Below, piece after piece: positions 55,105 to 64,000 of a DNA stretch of 64,000 nt. Origin of the DNA: Parietaria judaica (lineage: Eukaryota; Streptophyta; Magnoliopsida; Rosales; Urticaceae). The notes under the pieces were generated by a model. It made no database searches, was not told the origin of the DNA, and saw only the letters and a program-made list of their open reading frames with translations. Location of the stretch: the NCBI GenBank assembly GCA_954871525.1, contig OX940869.1, positions 24,828,001-24,892,000 on the forward strand. Direction: 5' to 3'. The number at the start of each line of letters is the position of its first letter. Positions within the stretch are counted from its first letter, which is position 1. The position numbers were made by a program, and so were the translations under genes.

Positions 55105-56089
55105 ATGGCTAAGCACATGCCGTCACCGAGCAAGTCACCGGAGCAGAGACGACGCCAACGAAGATCGGAAAAGAAGGAAACGTGACACTCAATTACCCAC
55201 GAGGAGCAACTACTTGGTGTGGGCGTTGAAGATACGGGTAAATCTGCAGGCGCACGGAGTTTGGGAGGCCGTAGAAGACGGAGATGTCGAAGTACGCAAG
55301 GATAGGATGGCTCTAGCCGCCATCTATCAAGGGGTTCCGGAAGACGTCCTCATGATAGCAGAGAAGAATTCCACAAAGGAGGCGTGGGAGACGCTACGAA
55401 CGATGCACATGGGCGCAGACCGCGTCAGAGAGGCAAAAGTTCAAACCTTGACGAGTGACTTTGAGGTTCTTCAAATGAGGGACGGCGAATCGGTCGACGA
55501 ATTCGCCATGAAATTAACATCCATCGTGACAGGTATCCGCTCACTAGGCGACAAGGTGGAGGAGATCACCGTTGTCAAGAAGTTCCTCCGAGCCGTGCCA
55601 CACAGGTACATGCAGATTGTCCCATCGATCGAGCAATTCGGTGATCTCAAGAACATGTCGGTCGAGGAGGTCGTCGGTCGTCGGTCGTCTGAAGGCCCAC
55701 AAAGAGAGACTTCGGGGTTATGGCGACAGAGAAGAGGAGAAGCACGTCTTGCTCACACATGGAGAACGGATGTCGAGGTTGAAGAAAAACGGAGGCGCTG
55801 ATTTTTCTTCAAGTTCGTCCGGTCGCAGAGGAGACACCCGAGGTCGTGGCAGAGGCCGCGGTCGAGGACGTGGTCGCGAAGCAGCTCTGGTCGCAGCAAC
55901 AAATTTGGTCGCCAAGAAGGAACCACACTCCGTAAAGACAAGATCACAGTGAAGTGCTACAACTGTCAGAAGTGCGGGCACTATGCCAGTGAGTGTCGTA
56001 CTGGGAAACGTGACGAGGAAGCAAATTTGGCGAGCTTCCACGACGAGGAGCCCGCGCTGTTGTTCGCCGAGTTGATGGCAAACTCATAA
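55105..56089 (+). pseudogene. copia element 2 gag (frameshifted)
   Basis: The Gag start MAKHMPSPSK is at 55105. The frame shifts before TRSNYLVWALKIRVNLQ (55200 on), then continues through the capsid region (STKEAWETLRTMH, VDEFAMKLTSIV). A short GTCGTCG expansion near 55670-55690 shifts it again. A basic Arg/Gly stretch follows (RGRGRGRGRGRG, near 55850), then an intact zinc knuckle CYNCQKCGHYASEC near 55955, in a third frame, to a stop at 56087-56089. Confidence 0.88.
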
Positions 56090-56146
56090 GTCCCCGGCAA
56101 CGAGGAGAATGAGCAGGAGAAAAGGTGCGGTCAGGAGCACGAGCTG

Positions 56147-58655
56147 ATGATAGCCGAGAAGAAGCCCAGCTCGGAGAAGATAGCTAAGAAGAAAAGCAGT
56201 TTAGTGATGCTCACTGAGGATAAGGTCATTGCGAACCTCCTCGTAGACGGCGAAGAAAAAATATACTCCGACGTGTGGTATCTCGATAATGGAGCAAGCA
56301 ACCATATGACCGGAGATCGAGAAAAATTCGAGGAGCTCGACCAGAAGATCACACGAAGCGTGATGGTCCGCGATGGCTCAATCATCGAGATCGAAGGCAG
56401 AGGGTCTATCTTATTTCAGTGCAAGAATGGAGATCACCGACTACTGACCGAGGTATATTTTATTCAAAAATTGAAAAGTAATATTATCAGCCTTTGTTAG
56501 ATGACAGAAGTCGACAATAGAATCACGCTAGCCGGAAGCTTCTTGAAGATGTACGACCGAAGTGGTGCCTTGTTGATGAAGGTGAAAAAATCACCAAATC
56601 GGTTGTACAAGATACTCCTCGAGACGAGCCAGCCCATCTGCTTGATGGCATCTCTAGCAGACCCAGCCTGACTATGGCATACAATACTTGGGCACGTAAA
56701 CTTCTACGCACTCAAGATAATGGGAGAAAAGAAGATGGCATTTGGGGTGCCCAAGATCGAACACCCCCATCTATGTGAATGTTGCATGTTCGTGAAACAA
56801 GCAAGATTGCCATTTCCGATCAAGACCAACTTCCGTGCCGATTGTCCCCTCAAACTAGTGCACGCGGATCTGTGTGGTCCGATCACCCCGGCAACACTAG
56901 CAAGTAACAAGTACTTTCTTTTACTTGTTGATGACTACAGCCGTTGGATGTGGGTGTATGCGCTCAAGGAAAAAGCAGGAGCCTTTGAAGTGTTCAAGAA
57001 GTTCAAGATGCTCGTGGAGAACAAGTCGGGGCACAAACTGAAGACCTTGCGAACTGACCGAGGTGGAGAGTTTACATCGTAGCAGTTCGGACAATTTTGT
57101 GATGAAGGAGGAGTCGAGTGCCACATCACCGCACCATATACGCCACAACAGAACGGTGTGGTGGAGAGAAGAAATCGGACCGTGATGGATACAGCTAGGA
57201 GTTTGTTGAAGAGCATGCAAGTTCCGGCGAAGTTCTGGGGAGAGGCGGTCTGACATGCGGTCTACTTATTAAACCGATTACCATCGAAGATGCTTGGAGA
57301 ACGCACCCCCTACCAAGCTTGGTATGGGAAGAAGCCTCATCTGGAGCACTTAAGAGTGTTCGGGTGCACTGCTCACGTAAAAATTACAGGCCCACATCTC
57401 AAGAAGCTCGATGACCGAATTCAGGCAATGGTGTACCTTCGTGTCGAAGATGGAAGCAAGGCCCACAGGTTATTTGACCCCCGACACGGCAAAGTTCGTG
57501 TGAGTCGAGATGCTGTGTTCGAAGAAGATAAGAAGTTGGAATGGCGCGATGACAACAGCGATGTCGAACAAAGCTCAGTTGAGTTCGGGCTTGTTTAAGA
57601 TAATGGCAATATGGCAGAACCGACAGGAAGTACTACAGTGGAGAACTCATACGCGACGTTGCCGACAACACCAGAATCCACAAGGAGCTTAGAAGAGAGT
57701 CCGGGTAACTCGTCAATTAAAGATGGTCCAAGGGGATTCTGACCTCTTAATGATGTCTATGCAGAGGCTCGAAAGGTTAAGATGAGCCTTGAGGAGCTTT
57801 TGCTGCTTAACGCCGAGGAGCCGACAAACTATCGCGAAGCAGCAACTAAGAAAACATGGCAGGAAGCTATGCAGAGAGAGTTCGAGTCCGTCGAGAAGAA
57901 CAGGACGTGGGAGCTCACCGACCTTCCTAACGGTCATAAACCTATCTGTCTGAAGTGGGTGTACAAGTTGAAGAAAGACAGCGAAGGAAACGTCCTCAAG
58001 CATAAAGCGAGGTTGGTCGCAAAAGGATACGTGCAAAAGCAGGGAGTTAATTTCGAGGAAGTCTTTGCACAAGTAGCGAGACTTGACACCATCAGGTTGA
58101 TTCTTGCCCTCGCAGCTCATCAATGGTGGGATATTCACCACTTGGATGTCAAATCAGCGTTCCTCAATGGAGAAAGTGTACGTTGCCCAACTCGAAGGTT
58201 TCGTTGTCGAGGGAAGAGCACAAGGTGTATAGATTGTCCAAGGCCCTTTACGGTCTACGTCAAGCACCAAGGGCGTGGAATATACGCCTCGACAAGAGTA
58301 TGAAGAGTCTCGGGTTCGTGGAGTGCTCTCAAGAGCAAGCAGCGTATACACGGAACATCGGAGAAGAAACACTCATTGTTTGAGTGTATGTCGACGATCT
58401 TATCGTGACTGGTTCCAGTGTAGCAGGCATAGAGGAATTCAAGAAACAGATGATGAAGGAGTTCGAGATGAGTGACCTCGGACTATCGTACTACCTCGGG
58501 ATCGATGTGGATCAGAAGAAGGGCTGCATTACTCTGAAGCAATCAGATTACGCGAAGAAGATCGTAAAGCAGTTTGACATGGCAGACTGCAACCCAAGCA
58601 AGTATCCGATGGAGGCAAAGTTCAGCTCGGGAAGGATGCAGAAGGAACCTTAGTT
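56147..58655 (+). pseudogene. copia element 2 pol (stops and one frameshift, truncated)
   Basis: The protease is at 56147-56500 (WYLDNGASNHMTGD; the normal catalytic D is N here). Integrase follows (56720-57595): zinc-binding CECC...KQ, LVDDYSRWMW, HITAPYTPQQNGVVERR and VFGCTAHVKI. Reverse transcriptase is at 57782-58655 (KWVYKLKKDSEG, KARLVAKGY, LDVKSAFLNGE, YVDDLIVTGSS near 58389). Stops occur at 56498, 57080 (EFTS/stop/QFG), 57252 and 58381. A frameshift near 58178 disrupts the segment after AFLNGE. It ends at KFSSGRMQKEP. Confidence 0.9.
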
Positions 58656-58672
58656 CGTCTTTTCCCAGGTAC

Positions 58673-59262
58673 TTGACGTCGCGAAGACGAGGTTTGGAAA
58701 ATCCGTACGTCTTTTCCAAATTTAGTAAAAAATAGGTCAAATATAAAATGGTCAAATTCTATAATAAATTCGGACATCTTTGCCAAATTTAGTAAAAATT
58801 CAGTCAAATATTTTAAAATTTCGGGCAAAATCTGTTAAAAAAATTATAAATGAAAGACTCAAGCTATTCGTAAGAGGAAAATGCCCACGTGGTATCAACG
58901 AAACTAACGTGGGAAATTATCATTGGAGACCATAAAATATTAATCCAAGTTCAACAAGAAAATAGAAAATCAAACTACTTCAATATTTTTGCAATATACG
59001 AACAGCAAACATGAAACAGATCAATCCAATTTCAATTTAATAAAAACTAATTAGCTCAAGATTCGCAATCTTTCATGAATAGCATGTCCAGACTAGAGAA
59101 GAAATAACAATTCGATGTTATTCTTCATCAAATCCTCAAACATTGAGCAAGCAATTTCAAAAGAGAAACTTATTAAATAACATTCTATTTGTCATTAATT
59201 GATAAAAATAGCACTAAGTTTAGATGATTGAAATACTATTTTGAACATTTTATTTGACAAAA
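58673..59262. repeat. 0.57-kb direct repeat, left copy
   Basis: Begins TTGACGTCGCGAAGACGAGG and matches 62293-62849 almost throughout (for example AAATCCGTACGTC, ATGCCCACGTGGTATC, AGCATGTCCAGACTAG). It starts where copia element 2 is cut off. The family is unknown. The right copy lacks about 20 bases near 62730. Confidence 0.9.
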
Positions 59263-59272
59263 TGTATGTTTA

Positions 59273-59283
59273 TATCACTGATT

Positions 59284-59374
<91 letters not shown>

Positions 59375-59533
59375 TGTTCTTTTTTTCTTATTTTCATGTT
59401 ATTTATACGTTGTTCTTTAATTGGAATAGAAAAAGTCATTATTGATGCATATAAGGACATAGATTCCACGAATATTAGTTTGGTGAACTTTTTTTCTTTT
59501 CTTCTCAATTTCAACACGAATATATCACTGATT

Positions 59534-59592
<59 letters not shown>

Positions 59593-59596
59593 CTTT
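59273..59596. repeat. two long (TA)n arrays inside a ~248-bp tandem duplication
   Basis: (TA)n runs at 59287-59371 and 59537-59589 are each preceded by TATATCACTGATTGTT and followed by TTCTTTTTTTCTTATTTTC. The flanking sequence is duplicated with them. A third TA run with a (TG)n tail is at 59728-59762. Confidence 0.9.
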
Positions 59597-59726
59597 TTTT
59601 CTTATTTTCATGTTATTTATAAGTTGTTCTTTTTATTGTGGCCACAGTCAATTCTTTTTCCAGCGGCAGTTTTCCAGTTAATATTGGCTAAGGTTTTGGT
59701 ATCTTCTTCTCAGCTCAAAGGGTTTT

Positions 59727-59762
<36 letters not shown>

Positions 59763-59769
59763 AGTAGAG

Positions 59770-60500
59770 TATATTTACAAATAGCATTTAATATTCGTTC
59801 ATGAATATTTGTTTAACAATTTAAGCCATGTTGTTTCACGATGCGCGCTTCATGCAATAAAGTTTGTTTCTCCAATATGTAAACAACATCAATATATATA
59901 AAGAATGTGTTTTGGTTTGGTTTAGCTGACCAAAATCAAACAAACATGATAACAAGAAGAAAAGTTGGTGGCAAGTTCCGAGCAGTATAGTCAACGCGGT
60001 CAATTGGTAATTCAAGATGGTGCAACATAAATTCGCTACATTCTTTTGCATATTAATTTGCTATATTTCATCAGTAGCAGACTCAATTCTTCGTCTTCAA
60101 TGTCAATTTTCATTTTCACGGTGACATAGCAAAACTATGCGTTGAATATTTTGTGAACACCACTGCTTAAGGCAAATAAAAAAAATAAAAACAGTTGTTC
60201 ACAAAGATAAACAAATACCCAAATATGGAACTGTTCGTGAGATAAATTTTGGCTACTTAACATAATCAAACACATACAAAACTATATATATAAAGATTTT
60301 TGAGAATGCAAGAAAGTAAATCGTTTAAATGACAGTGATGATTTTTTCTTCTTCAAGTTTTGAACACAATCCGTCAGACGAAATTCAGCCGTGACACTTG
60401 CCCCCTCCCCCATCTGTTGCAGCCTTGAAGGAAACTACGCCATATCACAGGACTCGCGCGAGAAGGGCATATTGGTAATTACTTTCTCCGCTTCAATCGT
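59770..60500. other. AT-rich sequence without supportable gene
   Basis: A GC-richer patch at 60360-60470 shows no clear reading frame. Confidence 0.5.
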
Positions 60501-60518
60501 GTTTCTGGTTTTAGCTAG

Positions 60519-60650
60519 CTAGTCAACCAGAGAATGATAATGCTGCATATCCGGTTCAACGCCATAACTCTTTTTAACACGTTCGAACAATGCCACGTCT
60601 TCTCTCGGCAAGCCACCGTGCCTACACGCTGTGAGTGCAGCGTTGAATGC
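60519..60650 (-). pseudogene. PPR protein gene fragment
   Basis: The minus strand reads AFNAALTACRHGGLPRED, VALFERVKKSYGVEPD and MQHYHSLVD, then a stop (60519-60521). This is the spacing and sequence style of pentatricopeptide repeats (organellar RNA-binding proteins). Only about 44 residues survive. Its upstream end at 60647-60650 runs directly into a piece of the 0.57-kb repeat, so it is a translocated fragment. Confidence 0.75.
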
Positions 60651-60711
60651 CCACGTGGTATCAACGGAACTAACGTGGGACATTATCATTAGAGACCATA
60701 AAAAATTAATC
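60646..60711. repeat. third, partial copy of the 0.57-kb repeat
   Basis: About 65 bp (TGCCCACGTGGTATCAACGG to AAAAATTAATCC) match 62502-62567 and the equivalent part of the left copy, in the same orientation. Confidence 0.85.
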
Positions 60712-62292
60712 CTCGTCGCCTTGTCGGCTTGTCGCCTGAAAATGCCTCGTCGCCTTGTTAGCTCGTCGCCTTTTTGCCTTTTTGACTCCGGGCCTCGCTA
60801 ATGTCTTAGTTCGTCGGCCTCAGGTCTTTGGCTTTGGTGATGGGCGTTGACTTTTCTTAACTGGCTTCGACTTTTGTTAATGGGCCTTGACTTTTGTCAA
60901 AATGGGCCCAATTTTTATGAATATAACAATATTATTTTTCAGCAATCGTAACCAGAAGGGGAGATTATTTTGTGTTGAAATAATGCAACAGTTTGATATA
61001 ACTTCTCAGTTCTCACAAGGTTCAGCCAAAAGTCATGGGACATGTGTGTTTAGAGTTTTGTGTGTTGTTTTCTTGGTTATTATCAATTTGGCGAAGTCGT
61101 TGTATTTTTTTAGTATAAAAACACATGTTATATAGAAACACAGTACATATACGAAACATTATTTACTATCAGGCTAATTATTCATAAAAGAGGCACAAAT
61201 TTATTAGACTGCATCAACATGTTCAACATGTTCAATATACTGTATATAATGATTGTAATACCTAAGCTTATCTACCTATTAGCACCATATTTAGTCAAAA
61301 AAAAAACATGCAATACGATATAGATCTTACGAATAGCACAATATGAATCTAGAACATTATTAAAATAATTTTTAACGAAATAAAATATAAAATTTATTAA
61401 AAAGAGAGAAAATTTACGTCATTAAAGAGTTGAATTCGACCGACATTACATTAAACTCGAACTTGGAAATATTGCATACTAAATATACGTAAAACTGTAT
61501 CACAACACAATATAATTATAAAAACACTGTTATAAAACTGACTATATATATAAATGTATTTTACATGTCCAGGACATAATATTTAATTATGTTCAAAACC
61601 ATCTACATGAAAATAGTAGTCCTTATAATTAGTCTTATAATATTTTAAAAAATCATTTGCTCATTCGTCGTATCAATCAATTTAACGTCGTTGGTATCTA
61701 AAAAAATGGTTCAATGCTTACTAGTTACTAATATAGTTTCAAAGGAAGATGCTAAATATGGTGACTCAACGATCCCTAAACGCTGTTTCTCTAAAAAAAA
61801 AAAAAAAACGATCCCTAAACGCAAGTGTACATCTCAGATCTGAAATGTCAATCAGTAACTTGTGACCCAAAAAATGGTCCGAAATTATCCAACGTGGACC
61901 GACGACGCATATTTTGTCTCTTTATTTTGTAGCACTTTTCTAAATATTTCACCCATGCCCACATGCCATGTAGGATTTGTACCTCCGCAAAATGAAAAAG
62001 GAAACGGGGTATTAGAAAATTTAGATAAAATCTGAGTAGTATCAAAGCATATATAAAATATAAATGTAGTGCAACACTTTAATGCTTTATGAGAAAATTT
62101 AGATAAAATCTTAGTCATATTTATGGGAAATCTGAAGCGACTTTCACCCATCTTAAACAAACGATTATCAGCTCAGAAATCAAGAAGAAAATGAAAAAAA
62201 AAAAAATCAGATTGGAAACTTAAAGCAAATTGGATACGATTTTTACAACAAAACATGATTTATTTTTTTATTTTTTTTACTTCGGGAGCTAT
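60712..62292. other. AT-rich sequence with short direct repeats
   Basis: A CTCGTCGCCTTGT phrase and a TTGACTTTTGTTAATGGGC phrase each recur several times at 60710-60905. Near 62018-62118 an AAAATTTAGATAAAATCT phrase occurs twice. No gene seen. Confidence 0.5.
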
Positions 62293-62849
62293 TTGACGTC
62301 GCGAAGACGAGGTTTGGAAAATCCGTACGTCTTTTCCAAATTTAGTATAAAAATAATTCAAATAAAAAATGGTCAAATTCTATAATAAATCCGGACATCT
62401 TTGCCAAATTTAGTAAAAAATGGGTCAAATATTCTAAAATTTCGGGCAAAATCTGTTAAAAAAAATATCAATGAAAGACTCAAGCTATTCGTAAGAGGAA
62501 AATGCCCACGTGGTATCAACGGAACTAACGTGGGACATTATCATTGGAGACCATAAAAAATTAATCCAAGTTCAACAAGAAAATAGAAAATCAAACCACT
62601 TCAATATTTTTGCAATATACGAACAGCAAACATGAAACAGATCAATCCAATTTGAATTTAATAAAAACTAATTAGCACAAGATTTGCAATCTTTCATGAA
62701 TAGCATGTCCAGACTAGAGAAGAAATAACATTGAGCAAGCAATTTCAAAAGAGAAACTTATTAAATAACATTCTATTTGTCATTAATTGATAAAAATAGC
62801 ACTAAGTTTAGATGGTTGAATACGATTATGAACATTTTATTTGACAAAA
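62293..62849. repeat. 0.57-kb direct repeat, right copy
   Basis: Same orientation as 58673-59262, offset about 3.6 kb. It lies upstream of the retroelement leader at the window edge. Confidence 0.9.
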
Positions 62850-63199
62850 ATACCATTAATAACTCTATTTCATATAACCTTAACTCATTCTTTCTGGTGC
62901 AAAGATCGTGGGTCAAAGGCTAAAATCATGGAATAAATATGGCATCATCATATATTCATATCTCGTGTGATTTGTTTTACTGTTTTTATTTTATTTTGAA
63001 TTGTGATATTTGATTTGGTTTGATTGTTGCTTGATTTAAGGGTTAGTAACACTTATTTAGGATAGATTGGTTTAGCTTTATATTCAATATTATTTATACG
63101 TGAGTTCTTGTAGAGGGGATTTTAGAATATTATGAATGAAAATCGATCTTTTATTGATCAAGAGTGTTTTCCGTTTTTCCTATAATCCGAGTCTACATC
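62850..63199 (+). mobile_element. probable 3' part of an LTR at the window edge
   Basis: AT-rich sequence ending GTCTACATCA three bases before a primer-binding site, as an LTR would. I could not fix its start. It may extend into or beyond the 0.57-kb repeat. Confidence 0.45.
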
Positions 63200-63202
63200 A
63201 GT

Positions 63203-63215
63203 TGGTATCAGAGCC
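63203..63215 (+). promoter_or_regulatory. primer-binding site
   Basis: TGGTATCAGAGCC, complementary to initiator methionine tRNA, 16 bases before the ATG of the open frame that follows. Confidence 0.85.
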
Positions 63216-63230
63216 ATTCGATCTTGCGCG

Positions 63231-64000
63231 ATGGCGCCGAAGAGACGATCTGCTCGCGATGCATCTTCAGACGAGGTGATTAGACGTAACGCATACGCTG
63301 GATTACGTCTACAGGTGGATGCCCTAACATGCTCCGTCGAAGCGCTTCTTCAACAGCGACCCGAAGCACAGCCGGCCCCTCTTGGCGAATCCGACGCCAA
63401 AGACGACCACGACAACCTTTTCGCCGGAAATTTTGGTAGACATGTCCACGCGATGCGTTCGCACGACGAAGCTCTGGAAAATTGGCGTTGGGAGTCGGCG
63501 TTCGAGGTGGTTATCCCGAAGTACGTCGAGTTTGTCGATGGTGAGGCGGAGTACGCCGAGATCGCCTACGATGAACCGGTGTACGATGAGTACGATGAAT
63601 CTGTGTACGACGAAGCCGTGTACGATGAGGCGGAGTACGCCGAAGCCGTCTACGACGAGTCCGTGTACGATGAGGCGGAGTACGCCGAGGACGTCCATGA
63701 CGAGGCCGTGTACACCGAGGTCGTAAACGATGAGTTTGCGTACGATGAGATTTTATCGGTGTCAAGCAAGGCCACCACAGTCGTTGCACCGAGCGAGTCC
63801 ATTAATGCCGAGGTCGTGGTGACAGTGGCAATTGTGTCACACCCGACAAACAAAAAAAATTGTGGTAGCGATTTCATTGCCGATCTACGACAAATGGAGA
63901 AAGGGCGCGAGCATGAAAAACAAAAGATGACGGTTGGAGACATCACGTGGTGTCGGCGGGAGCGTAAATGCAAGGAAGTCTTTTTCCGGCGACGACGTTG
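63231..64000 (+). CDS. retroelement Gag-like open frame with Tyr-Asp-Glu repeats, runs off the window
   Basis: The ATG at 63231 (MAPKRRSARDASSDE) opens 256 codons with no stop before the window ends. It follows a primer-binding site, so it should be the first gene of an LTR retrotransposon. Residues 20-45 (LRLQVDALTCSVEALLQQR) could form a coiled coil. The phrase ENWRWESAFEVVIPKY (about 83-98) resembles the WE-F-V-IPE stretch at the start of the capsid in plant Ty3/gypsy Gag proteins, but the usual capsid does not follow. Instead, about 70 residues are built from YDE, YAE and VYDEA units, very acidic and Tyr-rich. After this comes a Val/Ala/Thr-rich stretch, then a charged one (LRQMEKGREHEKQKM). 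The family assignment is tentative. Confidence 0.7.
   Translation, partial: MAPKRRSARDASSDEVIRRNAYAGLRLQVDALTCSVEALLQQRPEAQPAPLGESDAKDDHDNLFAGNFGRHVHAMRSHDEALENWRWESAFEVVIPKYVEFVDGEAEYAEIAYDEPVYDEYDESVYDEAVYDEAEYAEAVYDESVYDEAEYAEDVHDEAVYTEVVNDEFAYDEILSVSSKATTVVAPSESINAEVVVTVAIVSHPTNKKNCGSDFIADLRQMEKGREHEKQKMTVGDITWCRRERKCKEVFFRRRR
63520..63745 (+). repeat. coding repeat (GTACGATGAGGCGGAGTACG units)
   Basis: Units of 12-24 bp such as GTGTACGATGAG and GCGGAGTACGCCGA are repeated in frame about fifteen times and encode the Tyr-Asp-Glu tract. The longest repeated phrase is GTGTACGATGAGGCGGAGTA, seen at about 63617 and 63662. Confidence 0.85.

Larger units (their letters stand above)
54696..58655 (+). 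mobile_element. Ty1/copia retrotransposon 2, 3'-truncated
   Basis: A probable 5' LTR (about 54696-55087, TGTGAGAG to CCAACA, TATA box CCTATATAAG near 54819, AATAAA near 54858) is followed by the primer-binding site TTGGTATCAGAGCC (55089-55102). The interior carries gag, protease, integrase and reverse transcriptase in copia order on the plus strand. It is closely related to copia element 1 (for example MADCNPSKYPME in both). It ends abruptly at about 58655 in the last third of reverse transcriptase, where an unrelated repeat begins. RNase H and the 3' LTR are missing. The LTR start is my best guess. Confidence 0.88.

Noticed and set aside
59282..59767. 161-residue Ile/Tyr repeat protein
   Set aside because: Translation of (TA)n microsatellites.
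58673..62849. The two 0.57-kb direct repeats as LTRs of one 4-kb element
   Set aside because: No TG...CA ends, no primer-binding site after the left copy, no purine tract before the right copy and no retroelement genes between them.
63324..63789. Three open frames (two minus, one plus) near the window end
   Set aside because: They are shadows of the Gag-like plus-strand frame starting at 63231, caused by its codon repeats.
1..64000. tRNA, rRNA or other structural RNA genes
   Set aside because: I saw no cloverleaf-like or rRNA-like sequence. The tRNA-related strings (TGGTATCAGAGCC) are retroelement primer-binding sites. A covariance-model scan would be needed to be sure.

Overview
The window looks like nuclear DNA of a flowering plant, most likely a eudicot. 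It is AT-rich, has intron-containing plant gene families (SABATH methyltransferase, sphingolipid delta-4 desaturase, MinD, PPR), and is crowded with plant transposon types: Ty1/copia, L1-type LINE with an RNase H domain, Helitron, MULE/Pack-MULE, hAT, PIF/Harbinger and TRIM. I could not place it to order or species. Only one host gene appears intact: a four-exon SABATH carboxyl methyltransferase at 35623-38487 (minus strand). Almost everything else is mobile DNA, gene fragments or decayed genes.

Layout. 1-3.1 kb: two weak exon candidates (minus strand) and two LTR-like segments; one carries a hairpin, a TATA box and a 30-base C run. 3486-10837: a Ty1/copia element on the minus strand, bounded by GTCCT target-site duplications (TSDs). 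It contains three later insertions, each with its own TSD: a 1.0-kb solo LTR in the protease region, a 1.07-kb non-autonomous hAT in the 5' LTR, and a 313-bp TRIM in the same LTR. 10986-11678: a sphingolipid delta-4 desaturase pseudogene. 12.1-13.3 kb: two exon-like stretches separated by an 799-bp MULE. 14.65 kb: an orphan SABATH first exon. 15.4-16.6 kb: a PIF/Harbinger deletion derivative. 18.6-32.3 kb: a Helitron-rich block. It has a minus-strand element with an RPA-like gene and a broken PIF1/Helitron helicase, then two plus-strand Helitrons almost back to back, with a GC-rich minisatellite before them. 32.4-33.0 kb: a second hAT-like element made almost entirely of CCGGAT/ATCCGG palindromes. 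33.6-34.7 kb: a Pack-MULE.

35.6-54.1 kb is a SABATH cluster on the minus strand: gene A (intact), gene B (premature stop, and a MITE in its 5' UTR intron) and fragment C (exons 3-4 only). It is interrupted by a segment carrying a MinD fragment (39.2-41.3 kb) and by a nearly intact 5.87-kb LINE (46213-52082) flanked by 12-bp TSDs. 54.7-58.65 kb: a second, plus-strand copia element that is 3'-truncated. 58.7-62.85 kb: two 0.57-kb direct repeats flank a 3-kb stretch with (TA)n arrays and a PPR gene fragment. At the right edge, a primer-binding site at 63203 is followed by a 770-base open frame (63231 to the window end) encoding a retroelement Gag-like leader and an unusual Tyr-Asp-Glu repeat.

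The genes do not form one pathway. The biological thread is a SABATH tandem array being broken up by successive transposons, several of which carry pieces of other genes (MinD, an unknown MADD- protein, possibly RPA). Protein-family calls rest on motif recognition by eye; none was checked against a database.
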